DNA from: Balamuthia mandrillaris
Lineage: Eukaryota > Discosea > Longamoebia > Balamuthiidae
Direction: 5' to 3'
Assembly (NCBI GenBank): GCA_031835245.1
Contig: JAVKOQ010000009.1
Location: 124,001-188,000 of the forward strand
DNA length: 64,000 nucleotides
The translations under genes and the position numbers were made by a program. Positions within the stretch are counted from its first letter, which is position 1. Every line of letters starts with the position of its first letter. Positions 11,301 to 15,074 of this stretch are shown piece by piece. The notes beneath the pieces were generated by a model. The model was not told where the DNA came from. It searched no databases and saw only the letters and a list, made by a program, of their open reading frames with translations.

Positions 11301-12637
11301 CTGAACCGTGAAGCCTTATTGCGCAGCGCTAAAATCAGTGCGAGAGCAAGATACTTCCAAGGCACGGCTACATTAATAGGTGCAGTTGGAGTGCTTGTAG
11401 GGCTTGTTTATCGATTACGAGAGGAGTCAAGCTCCTTGAAGATGGACCTTGAACACACAAGAAGTGATCTCGAAGGACTGAAGCAAAGATACATACTCTT
11501 GAAGGACCATAGAAGTTTTCCCAAGCCAGAAGAAGACAACAAACCACTTCCTAATGAAAAGGACGTGGAAAACGCTTATCAATAAGCTACCAGTAGTAGC
11601 TTAAAAATAGCCACTTCACTTTGTAGCAACTGTCATCACACCATTCTTCGCCCTCCACAACCGAAGTGTTTTCTCTTTTTCTTTTTTTCTATTAAATTCT
11701 TTTTCCTCTGACCTACTTGTTAATATTAAGACCGTCCACTACGCCGTACAGTACACAATACGGTTGCAGAATGACTTAGCGTGTTTTTTGTCCTGCTAAA
11801 TTGTCCACTATCGCACCTAATTTAGCAGACAGAGTGCCGGTAGTGGACGGCGAGAGTTCTTTCGTCTTTGTCAAGCAAATATTGAGAGGTACGGTCTGCG
11901 TACTGGATCAGGTGGCGAAGCTTGGTGCTGATACGTATCGGTGAATGTGCCATCCTGGAGTCATTCAAAAACAACAAAGCGAGAGAGAGAGAGAGAAGAA
12001 GAAACATGTAAGTTTAAAAACGGAGCTAGATTAATGCGTTGTATTATCATACGTACGATCATCCTTGTGGCTAAAGATGTCTAATAACAAACGGTTGGTG
12101 TAAGTAAGGTAACTGTCAAAAAAAAAACACAGCTTCACGCCAGCACACTAAACAAGAACTATGCGTTTAATGTGGTTTGACATACCTTGCCAACGCCAAG
12201 GTCGCCAATAATTGCCAACTTCACGAGAAAGTCATAATCGCTAGTAGTTCTATCTCGTGGTCTCACATAAGGCCGCAGTCCTTGTTCTGCCCGTGCCTTT
12301 CTGCGTTTCTCTCTTTGTTCAATGAGTCCTTTGCGGTGATCCAAATAGATTTGTTTCCATTGGCCATCGTTGTTGCTAGTTGCCGTCAACTTGGATGGAG
12401 CCACCTTTGCTAGAAATGGTTTCCAAAGTCTTATAGAAAAGACAAAGCAAACAAGTTGGGTATTGAGGCTTAAAAGAGGCGGAGAAGGAAGCTATGACGT
12501 ACATAGGCTCGCTGCCAATGCGACGAAAGTGTTTGCAGACATGGGTTACGTGAAGGAGGTCATTTACACTAGTGAGGAAGCTGAAAGCGTACAATAACAT
12601 CTCGTCTGGAAGCCGGCGAATACGTACGTAAAGAAAC
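2036..12637 (-). CDS. F-box/Rab-like GTPase fusion gene, interrupted by provirus in an intron
   Basis: Minus-strand exons with consistent phases: 12637-12503 (F-box, RRLPDEMLLYAFSFL), 12429-12186 (end of F-box, linker, first GTPase strand with P-loop GDLGVGK), 12080-12057 (24-nt microexon TSLATRMI), 11954-11904 (DGTFTDTYQHQASPPDP), 2848-2801, 2737-2616 (YRGTCGVLLCYDVTD), 2475-2361 (VATKVD, the NKxD-type base motif) and 2233-2036 (ETSAKEN, the SAK motif; stop at 2036). The order and spacing match a Rab GTPase. Oddities: switch I (TIGVDF in typical Rabs) reads HQASPPDP, the DTAGQE motif is replaced by WEPYLNPRF so the catalytic Gln is missing, and the C terminus ends KKKTKKFFFF without prenylation cysteines. 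The 9-kb intron between 11903 and 2849 contains the provirus; without it the intron would be about 100 nt. An ankyrin-like segment lies upstream (about 12755-12960), but I could not join it in phase. Inferred: a GTP-binding adaptor of an SCF complex with altered nucleotide cycling. Confidence 0.75.
2262..2310. repeat. (AG)n microsatellite in intron
   Basis: Purine dinucleotide run on the plus strand, so CT on the coding strand of the Rab-like gene. It lies in the intron just upstream of the last exon. Confidence 0.9.
2897..2902. repeat. candidate target-site duplication, left (GTTCTT)
   Basis: GTTCTT directly abuts the left end of the insertion and recurs at 11856-11861 at the right end. Polinton-type integrases are known to make 5-6 bp duplications. 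A 6-bp match could also be chance. Confidence 0.5.
2901..3032. repeat. 132-bp terminal direct repeat, left copy
   Basis: Matches 11726-11857 in the same orientation with one mismatch (3010 g versus t). Each copy begins with CCGTCCACTAC and ends with its reverse complement GTAGTGGACGG. It also contains an inner inverted pair, CTGCTAAATT / AATTTAGCAG. It is therefore a nested interrupted palindrome. Confidence 0.9.
3062..3829 (-). pseudogene. rve-family integrase, C-terminally truncated
   Basis: About 255 aa from the ATG at 3829; a GTG two codons upstream is also in frame. The catalytic core shows Asp in LQADLVDV, Asp in LQTDNGAEF and Glu in AVVERFNG, with about 32 residues between the last two, the DD(35)E arrangement of retroviral/polinton integrases. 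The N-terminal part has the DKLYKRAVELFIGISRRDV helix seen before the core in this family. The ORF stops six residues after the WRHMT region, only 30 bp from the left 132-bp repeat, so the usual C-terminal part (about 100 residues or more, often with a chromodomain) is missing. A TATAGTATAC-like motif sits just upstream. Role in an intact relative: insertion of viral DNA into the host genome. Likely inactive here. Confidence 0.85.
3836..3851 (-). promoter_or_regulatory. viral promoter-like motif upstream of integrase
   Basis: Reads TTAGTATAGTATACTG on the minus strand, ending 7 bp before the ATG at 3829. It is one of seven similar motifs in the provirus. Confidence 0.55.
3898..4056. repeat. 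inner inverted repeat, left arm
   Basis: About 160 bp resembling the reverse complement of 9415-9577. The outer 75 bp (3898-3972) match closely, apart from scattered substitutions; the inner part is alignable but more diverged. It contains GTAGCCTTCGTC-type repeats at 3921 and 3958 (inverted) and near 4037. Confidence 0.75.
4101..4538 (-). CDS. basic minor-virion-like protein
   Basis: About 145 aa from the ATG at 4538; an upstream in-frame GTG at 4556 would add six residues. It starts with a short segment ending HLQRGGFLKKLIRKGKN, is rich in Lys, Gly and Ala, and ends in a Lys/Ser-rich tail (KKKQSGKGLRMM). Size, basic charge and position beside the protease and capsid genes suggest a DNA-binding or membrane-active internal virion protein like adenovirus pVI/pX or polinton PX/PY. 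No homology is certain. It has its own promoter-like motif at 4561-4574 and no frameshift. Confidence 0.5.
   Translation of the reverse strand: MLIDRRNLHRYGPAHLQRGGFLKKLIRKGKNALNPKGLVGTLGKELLGVIKPIATGKIEQLADSAKSTAKGKVRELLGVGGANVRSTVKSGSGMRMIGSGKKKPAKSKPSAKATKKPTPKSRAQFDSFLGASMKKKQSGKGLRMM
4561..4574 (-). promoter_or_regulatory. viral promoter-like motif upstream of 4538 gene
   Basis: Reads CCTGTAGTATAATA on the minus strand, about 23 bp before the ATG at 4538. Confidence 0.45.
4590..5012 (-). CDS. adenain-like cysteine protease (capsid maturation)
   Basis: Ulp1/adenain fold protease with the triad order His-Asp-Gln-Cys: His in GSHWVAVY, Asp in EYYDSYG, Cys in CGYYCVLY. In adenoviruses, polintons and virophages this enzyme cleaves virion precursors. 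The first ATG in frame is at 5012, but the conserved N-terminal family segment (ALSNFELTEM) begins upstream of it. In the same frame that segment runs back into a nine-base A run (minus strand, 5048-5056) at the end of the PX-like frame. A single extra base or a -1 slip there would join it to an upstream Met in the PX frame. No promoter-like motif precedes it, so it is probably expressed with the PX-like gene. The catalytic part is intact. Confidence 0.85.
   Translation of the reverse strand: MLVDSPSFAGVFARDEAKKVKTKEINLPASFIFNYDKRSQPGSHWVAVYCEKSSPFVEYYDSYGVVPPPELERFLRRIAPKRTILYPSTQTQTDKTVLCGYYCVLYIQQRDAGRSPADIITVFDQEPTAANEAIVRDYFT
5033..5556 (-). pseudogene. PX-like virion protein, frameshifted
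   Basis: Starts at the ATG at 5556 (MSANYNNIPIF). The first frame, down to a stop at 5245, contains the family-like basic repeats RLTRKQL, LLTKTQAKKLKRAAK and LRLSKTQL followed by GGFLPVLV. After about 5270 the protein continues in another frame (GVADKLIDKGIDTATGALGK ... GLRLGYTMGSQ) to a stop at 5033, so one indel lies near 5262-5290. The RLTKTQL/GGFLP signature is typical of the PX protein of polintons and virophages, probably a minor capsid or core component. It is separated from the MCP gene by a promoter-like motif and runs into the protease gene. Confidence 0.65.
5582..5596 (-). promoter_or_regulatory. viral promoter-like motif upstream of PX-like gene
   Basis: Reads GGGTATAGTATACTG on the minus strand, about 26 bp before the ATG at 5556. 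Confidence 0.55.
5624..7059 (-). pseudogene. major capsid protein (double jelly-roll), frameshifted
   Basis: Two overlapping minus-strand frames form one protein of about 478 aa. The first (7059-6298) begins MSVKQLDPRMTQEWDLFSSD and ends near LVLNRHNLAIQG; the second (about 6330-5624) continues ATIDDLRIKVDELNLWIPQL to a stop at 5624. The break lies near 6336, where GCACAGCA looks like a 2-bp duplication. Length, the QEWDLF-type N-terminus, the central Trp/Phe-rich region and the KVDELNLWIP motif fit the major capsid protein of polinton-like viruses and virophages. Product role: icosahedral shell subunit. It is followed by PX and protease in the usual order of this virus group. Confidence 0.8.
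7080..7092 (-). promoter_or_regulatory. viral promoter-like motif upstream of MCP
   Basis: Reads TTTAGTATAGTAC on the minus strand, 21 bp before the MCP ATG at 7059. It overlaps the end of the preceding gene. Confidence 0.55.
7089..7488 (-). pseudogene. small helix-turn-helix-type viral gene, two frameshifts
   Basis: Start at ATG 7488 (MTEIIDQVRELCRQNLCNNEI). The first 70 residues look like a helix-turn-helix (NNEICEKLNLTVWQLKTIMF). The frame then breaks near 7270; a segment DFVKYLTLAIK lies in a second frame, and QVYLRMVEAGKTSHADITEE to RLGELGK lies in a third, ending at a stop at 7089. Two indels are needed to join them. The C-terminal part is a distinct conserved-looking segment I cannot name. 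Possible role: DNA-binding regulator of the virus. Confidence 0.5.
7504..7518 (-). promoter_or_regulatory. viral promoter-like motif upstream of 7488 gene
   Basis: Reads CTGGTATAGTGTG on the minus strand, about 16-30 bp before the ATG at 7488. Confidence 0.45.
7546..8219 (-). CDS. NCQ-motif viral protein (papain/LRAT-like candidate)
   Basis: The open frame runs from about 8316 to the stop at 7546, but its first 30 codons overlap the zinc-ribbon gene, and the first credible ATG (MFGLRLNAPP) lies near 8146; initiation is unresolved. The protein contains a hydrophobic strand region (YDNLYHLYLVLRLQTGEVIR), a His in HPHNGG and the motif YNCQLFIHDIL, followed by a C-terminal helix ending VVYGAGFQ. 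This architecture recurs in polinton-like viruses and resembles circularly permuted NlpC/P60 or LRAT-type folds with His and Cys as active residues. A membrane-lipid or peptide hydrolase role during entry or egress has been proposed for such folds; this is inference. No promoter motif of its own, so probably co-transcribed with the zinc ribbon. Confidence 0.5.
8220..8414 (-). CDS. zinc-ribbon protein (DUF5679-like)
   Basis: 64 aa with two CxxC knuckles: YCPRCKRKT near the N-terminus and CGSCGARKSKF further on, joined by KVAANGRRYQLTKCG. Small zinc ribbons with the CxxCKxKT...NGR...CxxCGxKK pattern are widespread in large DNA viruses, adintoviruses and polinton-like viruses. Likely a nucleic-acid-binding or transcription-related protein. 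It shares a divergent promoter region (8415-8478) with the Rep candidate. Confidence 0.75.
   Translation of the reverse strand: MTTYCPRCKRKTADSGKPIVKVAANGRRYQLTKCGSCGARKSKFLSVRGGRLKKKRVIPSNRYY
8434..8451. promoter_or_regulatory. bidirectional viral promoter-like motif
   Basis: TCTGGTATACTATAGGAG lies between the divergent zinc-ribbon (ATG 8414) and Rep-like (ATG 8479) genes. Its core is close to palindromic, so it can serve both. Confidence 0.55.
8479..8945 (+). pseudogene. HUH-type Rep endonuclease candidate, frameshifted
   Basis: Two overlapping plus-strand frames (8479-8772 and about 8750-8945) make one protein of about 155 aa. It begins MTDYNIGQWHIVINTNKK, has the motif QKRLHAHILIFI (HxH flanked by hydrophobic residues, like motif II of HUH endonucleases) and later QINYVLKEYLG, a YxxK arrangement like the catalytic Tyr motif III. 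The frame breaks near 8750, where one base is missing or gained. There is no helicase domain. Small HUH proteins nick replication origins in rolling-circle or rolling-hairpin elements. Seen: spacing and motifs. Inferred: origin-nicking role. It could instead be an unrelated small DNA-binding protein. Confidence 0.5.
8981..8993 (+). promoter_or_regulatory. viral promoter-like motif upstream of 8999 gene
   Basis: TAAGTATAGTTGG, 6 bp before the ATG at 8999. Confidence 0.45.
8999..9394 (+). CDS. histone-H1-tail-like basic viral protein
   Basis: 131 aa, intact. An acidic N-terminal helix (MEFSDEQVRKLLQHML) is followed by about 60 residues of Lys/Ala/Pro repeats (KKAPAKK units) like histone H1 tails, then RAGELSKYVFQHYAEEF and a very acidic end (EDESGEEAEE). 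Likely binds and condenses DNA in the virion or regulates viral chromatin. Convergent with nothing; the right arm of the inner inverted repeat follows directly. Confidence 0.6.
   Translation: MEFSDEQVRKLLQHMLDSWGKPAKEVSEEVVVEPEPIAEPLPAVKKAVRKTTAGKKAPAKKKAPAKKAPVRKAASKRAPAKKSGAAAKKEKPVSRPRAGELSKYVFQHYAEEFDSDDDNVAEDESGEEAEE
9415..9577. repeat. inner inverted repeat, right arm
   Basis: Reverse-complement partner of 3898-4056. The 75-bp outer part (about 9501-9577) is most similar. It contains GTAGCCTTCGTC-like units at 9426, 9504 and 9541 (inverted), with another just outside at 9582. Confidence 0.75.
9694..10551 (-). CDS. unrecognised provirus ORF B (acidic C-terminus)
   Basis: About 285 codons on the minus strand with no ATG at its start; the frame opens just before the end of ORF A (stop near 10539) and overlaps it by about 10 bp. 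The first third (VALVAKLRTTDPARARSLAI to MPCSWCTYTTKYASKFRDYV) looks globular with two cysteines, the middle is very acidic, and the end is RHGLQQELVDKMFFSDGSYKY. It could be the second half of ORF A joined by a frameshift, or a reinitiating second gene. I recognise no family. Base usage (many CCGGC words) resembles the viral genes. Confidence 0.45.
   Translation of the reverse strand, partial: YVALVAKLRTTDPARARSLAIFLSGGPTPIVSHSMVRRYVSYYNDLRRYPAIIYMPCSWCTYTTKYASKFRDYVSRDPEHASFWKRIGKEKKRIRLANVSLQPTVAMVHQEMNHEQWKEFDKNLKSGAHPTIKGVNLLQQDEEDRTKEEQVAQEADEEESESQADNFTKFAFEGEPDAAPLPDDESVPPLVSQREKVKHEEEEEEGEEPEGRPAQPASPMQSLTAGLDAISVHSPPSSPQITREEAAPGTRPEDPMMVRRRAMERHGLQQELVDKMFFSDGSYKY
10539..11033 (-). 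CDS. unrecognised provirus ORF A
   Basis: About 164 aa from the ATG at 11033 (MEGRQVGRKKANAAEIFKML). It begins with a helical segment (LRKLNDAEFSVLCELLGTDG), contains KPKPKKKRSHAAMSDDDHDF, a nuclear-localisation-like basic cluster, and ends ESSSPMPRKLGITWR where ORF B opens in the next frame. No family recognised. The promoter region 11034-11174 is shared with the divergent 11175 gene and lacks the TATAGTATAC motif of the other viral genes. Confidence 0.45.
   Translation of the reverse strand, partial: NMEGRQVGRKKANAAEIFKMLRKLNDAEFSVLCELLGTDGIDNMLNLLTPELIEQACEKDKPKPKKKRSHAAMSDDDHDFMRWYNEQYKYVERTMAAGDITYLDVVPPALEDDPGSDEAIMADFKKLAMVRNDSQTLANTINIVVFAAKESSSPMPRKLGITWR
11175..11585 (+). CDS. small membrane/coiled-coil protein of the provirus
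   Basis: 136 aa, intact. An N-terminal amphipathic helix region with TSLKVAELNREALLRSAKI is followed by one predicted membrane segment (GTATLIGAVGVLVGLVYRL), then a coiled-coil-like stretch (ESSSLKMDLEHTRSDLEGLK) and a polar tail. Function unknown; a short hairpin (AAGCTACCAGTAGTAGCTT) follows the stop codon. The product resembles no family I know. Confidence 0.5.
   Translation: MAEETCAPASGQTAHEKAAHIAGAYNTKIAEVHTTTSLKVAELNREALLRSAKISARARYFQGTATLIGAVGVLVGLVYRLREESSSLKMDLEHTRSDLEGLKQRYILLKDHRSFPKPEEDNKPLPNEKDVENAYQ
11726..11857. repeat. 132-bp terminal direct repeat, right copy
   Basis: Same orientation as 2901-3032, one mismatch in 132 bp. Outer arms CCGTCCACTAC / GTAGTGGACGG and inner arms CTGCTAAATT / AATTTAGCAG are both present. 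Confidence 0.9.
11856..11861. repeat. candidate target-site duplication, right (GTTCTT)
   Basis: Second copy of GTTCTT, directly after the insertion; partner at 2897-2902. Confidence 0.5.
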
Positions 12638-12682
12638 CTGTTATACAGCAAAGCAAGAGAGGGAAAGAGAGAGAGAGCGAGG

Positions 12683-12714
<32 letters not shown>

Positions 12715-12754
12715 TAAAGAAGGGTTAAAGAAGAAAAAAAAAAGGAGAAAAGCC

Positions 12755-12960
12755 AGGAACAAAACTGTCGATGTAGTCAGCAATGTGAACACATTGGCAT
12801 TCTAGGGCAATGTCGGAGGCAGAACCATTGTTACCCACAGCGCTGACGTCCGCTCCGTTCTGCACCAACAGTTGCACCACCAACGGGCATTTGGAGAACG
12901 GCACAAGGCAAGGCAAAATGGGAGAGTCTTGTCCTTCTCCGGAGTGGACGTACTTAGCTT
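12755..12960 (-). CDS. ankyrin-repeat exon, possibly 5' part of the F-box/Rab-like gene
   Basis: The minus-strand frame reads KCPLVVQLLVQNGADVSAVG and then HIADYIDSF, a clear ankyrin repeat (helix, helix, GADV turn). It is open upstream through AKYVHSGEGQDSPILP. No splice pair joins it in phase to the F-box exon at 12637, so it may be an alternative 5' exon of that gene or a remnant. The start is not found. Confidence 0.45.
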
Positions 12961-13083
12961 GTGCCCGTTTGCAATTTCCCAGGGGGAATCAAATCACACT
13001 ATCGGCCAACCAGAAATCAGAGATTCTGTTTCTTCTTTCTTATTCTTTTGCCTCCATGCAAGGCCGTGCCGGACTTTGTGTTC

Positions 13084-13085
<2 letters not shown>

Positions 13086-13172
<87 letters not shown>

Positions 13173-13178
13173 CTCTTC
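13086..13178. repeat. (CT)n microsatellite
   Basis: About 90 bp of CT on the plus strand, interrupted once. It lies between the 3' end of the aquaporin gene and the ankyrin exon. Confidence 0.9.
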
Positions 13179-13377
13179 GTTCACCCGCGTTCATCAGTTC
13201 CTCTCATCACCGAACATAATGGATCAGAAAAAAAATATTATGATATATTAGTATTTGTGTTATTTCCATTGCTCTTGCAATACATTTACAAAACTCAAAG
13301 CCCAGCCAAAAAAAAAATATCTTTCTTTATCACAAAAATAAAATAAAACACCAACACCAACACCAACACCATCAAAC

Positions 13378-14512
13378 TCAAACTTGGTCTTCTGCAGAAG
13401 TCGAAGAATCTGAGGAAGTCTCCTTATCATCATCAAAGTCATTCTTCTTCTTGCTCTTCTTGCTCTTCGTATTCAGGTTCTTTAACTGCTTTCTCAATCC
13501 ATCGTTCATACCATTCCTAACATCGCCGTCAAACGCTTCGTCGTCTATCGACTTGTCTCCTTCCGCAACAAACTCACTCCTGTTAGTGACCCTGAACAAG
13601 AGCCCAGCCACAGCGGACGCAAAGAAGGGGCCTAACCAATAGACCCAAACATACTCAAACTTGTCGCCACCTCGATCGATAGCATTCACAATGATGGCAC
13701 CAGTCATCACTGCTGGATTGAAACCGCCTCCAGATATTGGCATATGCTCTGTTTCAGAGGTTTAGAAAGAGAATAGATGATGAAAGAAAGATGAGTCCAA
13801 AGCGACTCAGAGAATAATACGGACGTCCAACAGCGACAGCACCAGCGGTAATGCTGAACCCGATGGCCAGACCGTAAAAGGAGTTACCCACTTGGGTCCG
13901 TGTGGTGGCAGTTTGAATGACGGCGTTGATGAGGAGGAAGGAGAAGAAAAACTCCGCTGCAAATGCTTGTCCAGCGTTGAAACCGCTTCCAGGGGTGACG
14001 GAGAATGTCTGATAAGAAATAGCCCAGTAGGTCTATTTGTTCCAAAACACACAACGTAAACAAGCTGTACAAGTTTAAAAACAAAACAAAAAAAAATACA
14101 AAAAGGAACGTTACCAATGCGCCAAGAAATGCTCCGGTGAATTGCGCACACCAGAAACACACAAGGTAGAACCATGTAAGCTTTCCACGTCCGGAAAGAA
14201 ACACTCCCAAAGAAACCGCTATTTTTTGTTAACAAAAATAGCGTTAAAGAAAGCAAATACAGAATAAAAACAACAATAAAATAATAAAAAGAGAGAAAAG
14301 GTACAAGGGTTGAAGTGTCCGCCAGATATATGCCCACCGGAATAAACCAGTATCATGAGCGTGGCCCCAATGCTGAAAGGAGCCAATTCTCCCCCGGAGA
14401 GAACGGACAAACCGATGGACAGCATGAACATAAAAGTTCCCACCAGTTCCACGATGAACGGAGCAACCTTTCGGCAAACTCGGTCCAGCTGCTCCGGCAT
14501 GATGTAGGCCAT
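13378..14512 (-). CDS. aquaporin / MIP-family channel
   Basis: Minus-strand exons 14512-14305, 14218-14115, 14008-13825 and 13748-13378, all in phase, give about 288 aa. The six-helix MIP core is readable: ELVGTFMFMLSIGLSVL, then the first half-helix motif HISGGHFNP split by an intron and completed as NPS rather than NPA, LVCFWCAQFTGAFLGAL, AAEFFFSFLLINAVIQTAT, and the second motif GGGFNPAVM (canonical NPA). The C-terminus is a long Lys/Asp/Ser-rich cytoplasmic tail. Conducts water or small neutral solutes across a membrane. The start is the first ATG after an acceptor-like site at 14525; an upstream 5' exon is possible. Confidence 0.85.
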
Positions 14513-14524
14513 TTGTGGTTCTTC

Positions 14525-14999
14525 TAAAAGTAAGTGTAAAGAGTGAAACGTATGTGACAATAGCAAACAAAAACTGAAAAAAAAAAGCTAGCCGTGTTAA
14601 CAAGTTAAAGTTGGAACGGAATACAAAAGACAGGAGTGGCAAAACACGAAAACATCGTATGAAAAAGGGACTCATATTCTCCGAAGAGACGTCAAAACAA
14701 CGTTATTCCACCTAGAAAGGTTTGTTACAATTGGTTTTAATCACCTATTCAAAACTGTGAATTAATAATTAATGAACCTTTATAGGTGATTTGTAACCAC
14801 ATCGAACGCACCTGCGAACAACCCGGCAACGAACCAAATGGACAAAACAGCGTTACTCTGATATTCATTTTTTTTTTCCGTTGTTTACTTCAGTTTTTCT
14901 TTTGCTTTTCTATTTATCCTATTTGTTTGTTTGTTGTGCTTTGTTTTTGCAAATAGATCATAATAAAAAAAATGAACATTTAAAAGAAGGTTTAGAAAT

Positions 15000-15049
<50 letters not shown>

Positions 15050-15074
15050 AAAGGGAATGGCGCAATCACTACCA
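14525..15074. other. intergenic with inverted repeat and GA run
   Basis: Contains an imperfect inverted repeat at about 14726-14796 (GTTACAA ... AATCACCTA against its complement) that looks like a small MITE remnant, and a (GA)n run at 15007-15046 in the 3' flank of the PH gene. No gene recognised. Confidence 0.5.

Larger units (their letters stand above)
2903..11855. mobile_element. degenerate polinton/virophage-like provirus in an intron
   Basis: A nearly 9-kb insertion between two exons of the Rab-like gene. It encodes a retroviral-type integrase, major capsid protein, adenain-like protease, PX-like protein, zinc ribbon, NCQ-motif protein and a small HUH-like Rep candidate, most of them read from the minus strand like the host gene. 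Polinton B-type polymerase, packaging ATPase and penton protein are not found. At least five frameshifts and a 3'-truncated integrase show it is decayed. It is flanked by 132-bp near-identical direct repeats and a possible 6-bp target duplication. Base composition differs from the host flanks: GCCGGC-type words are frequent, and the pyrimidine microsatellites of host introns are absent. Capsid, protease and integrase together are diagnostic for the polinton/virophage/polinton-like virus group; the exact clade is not resolved. Confidence 0.85.
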
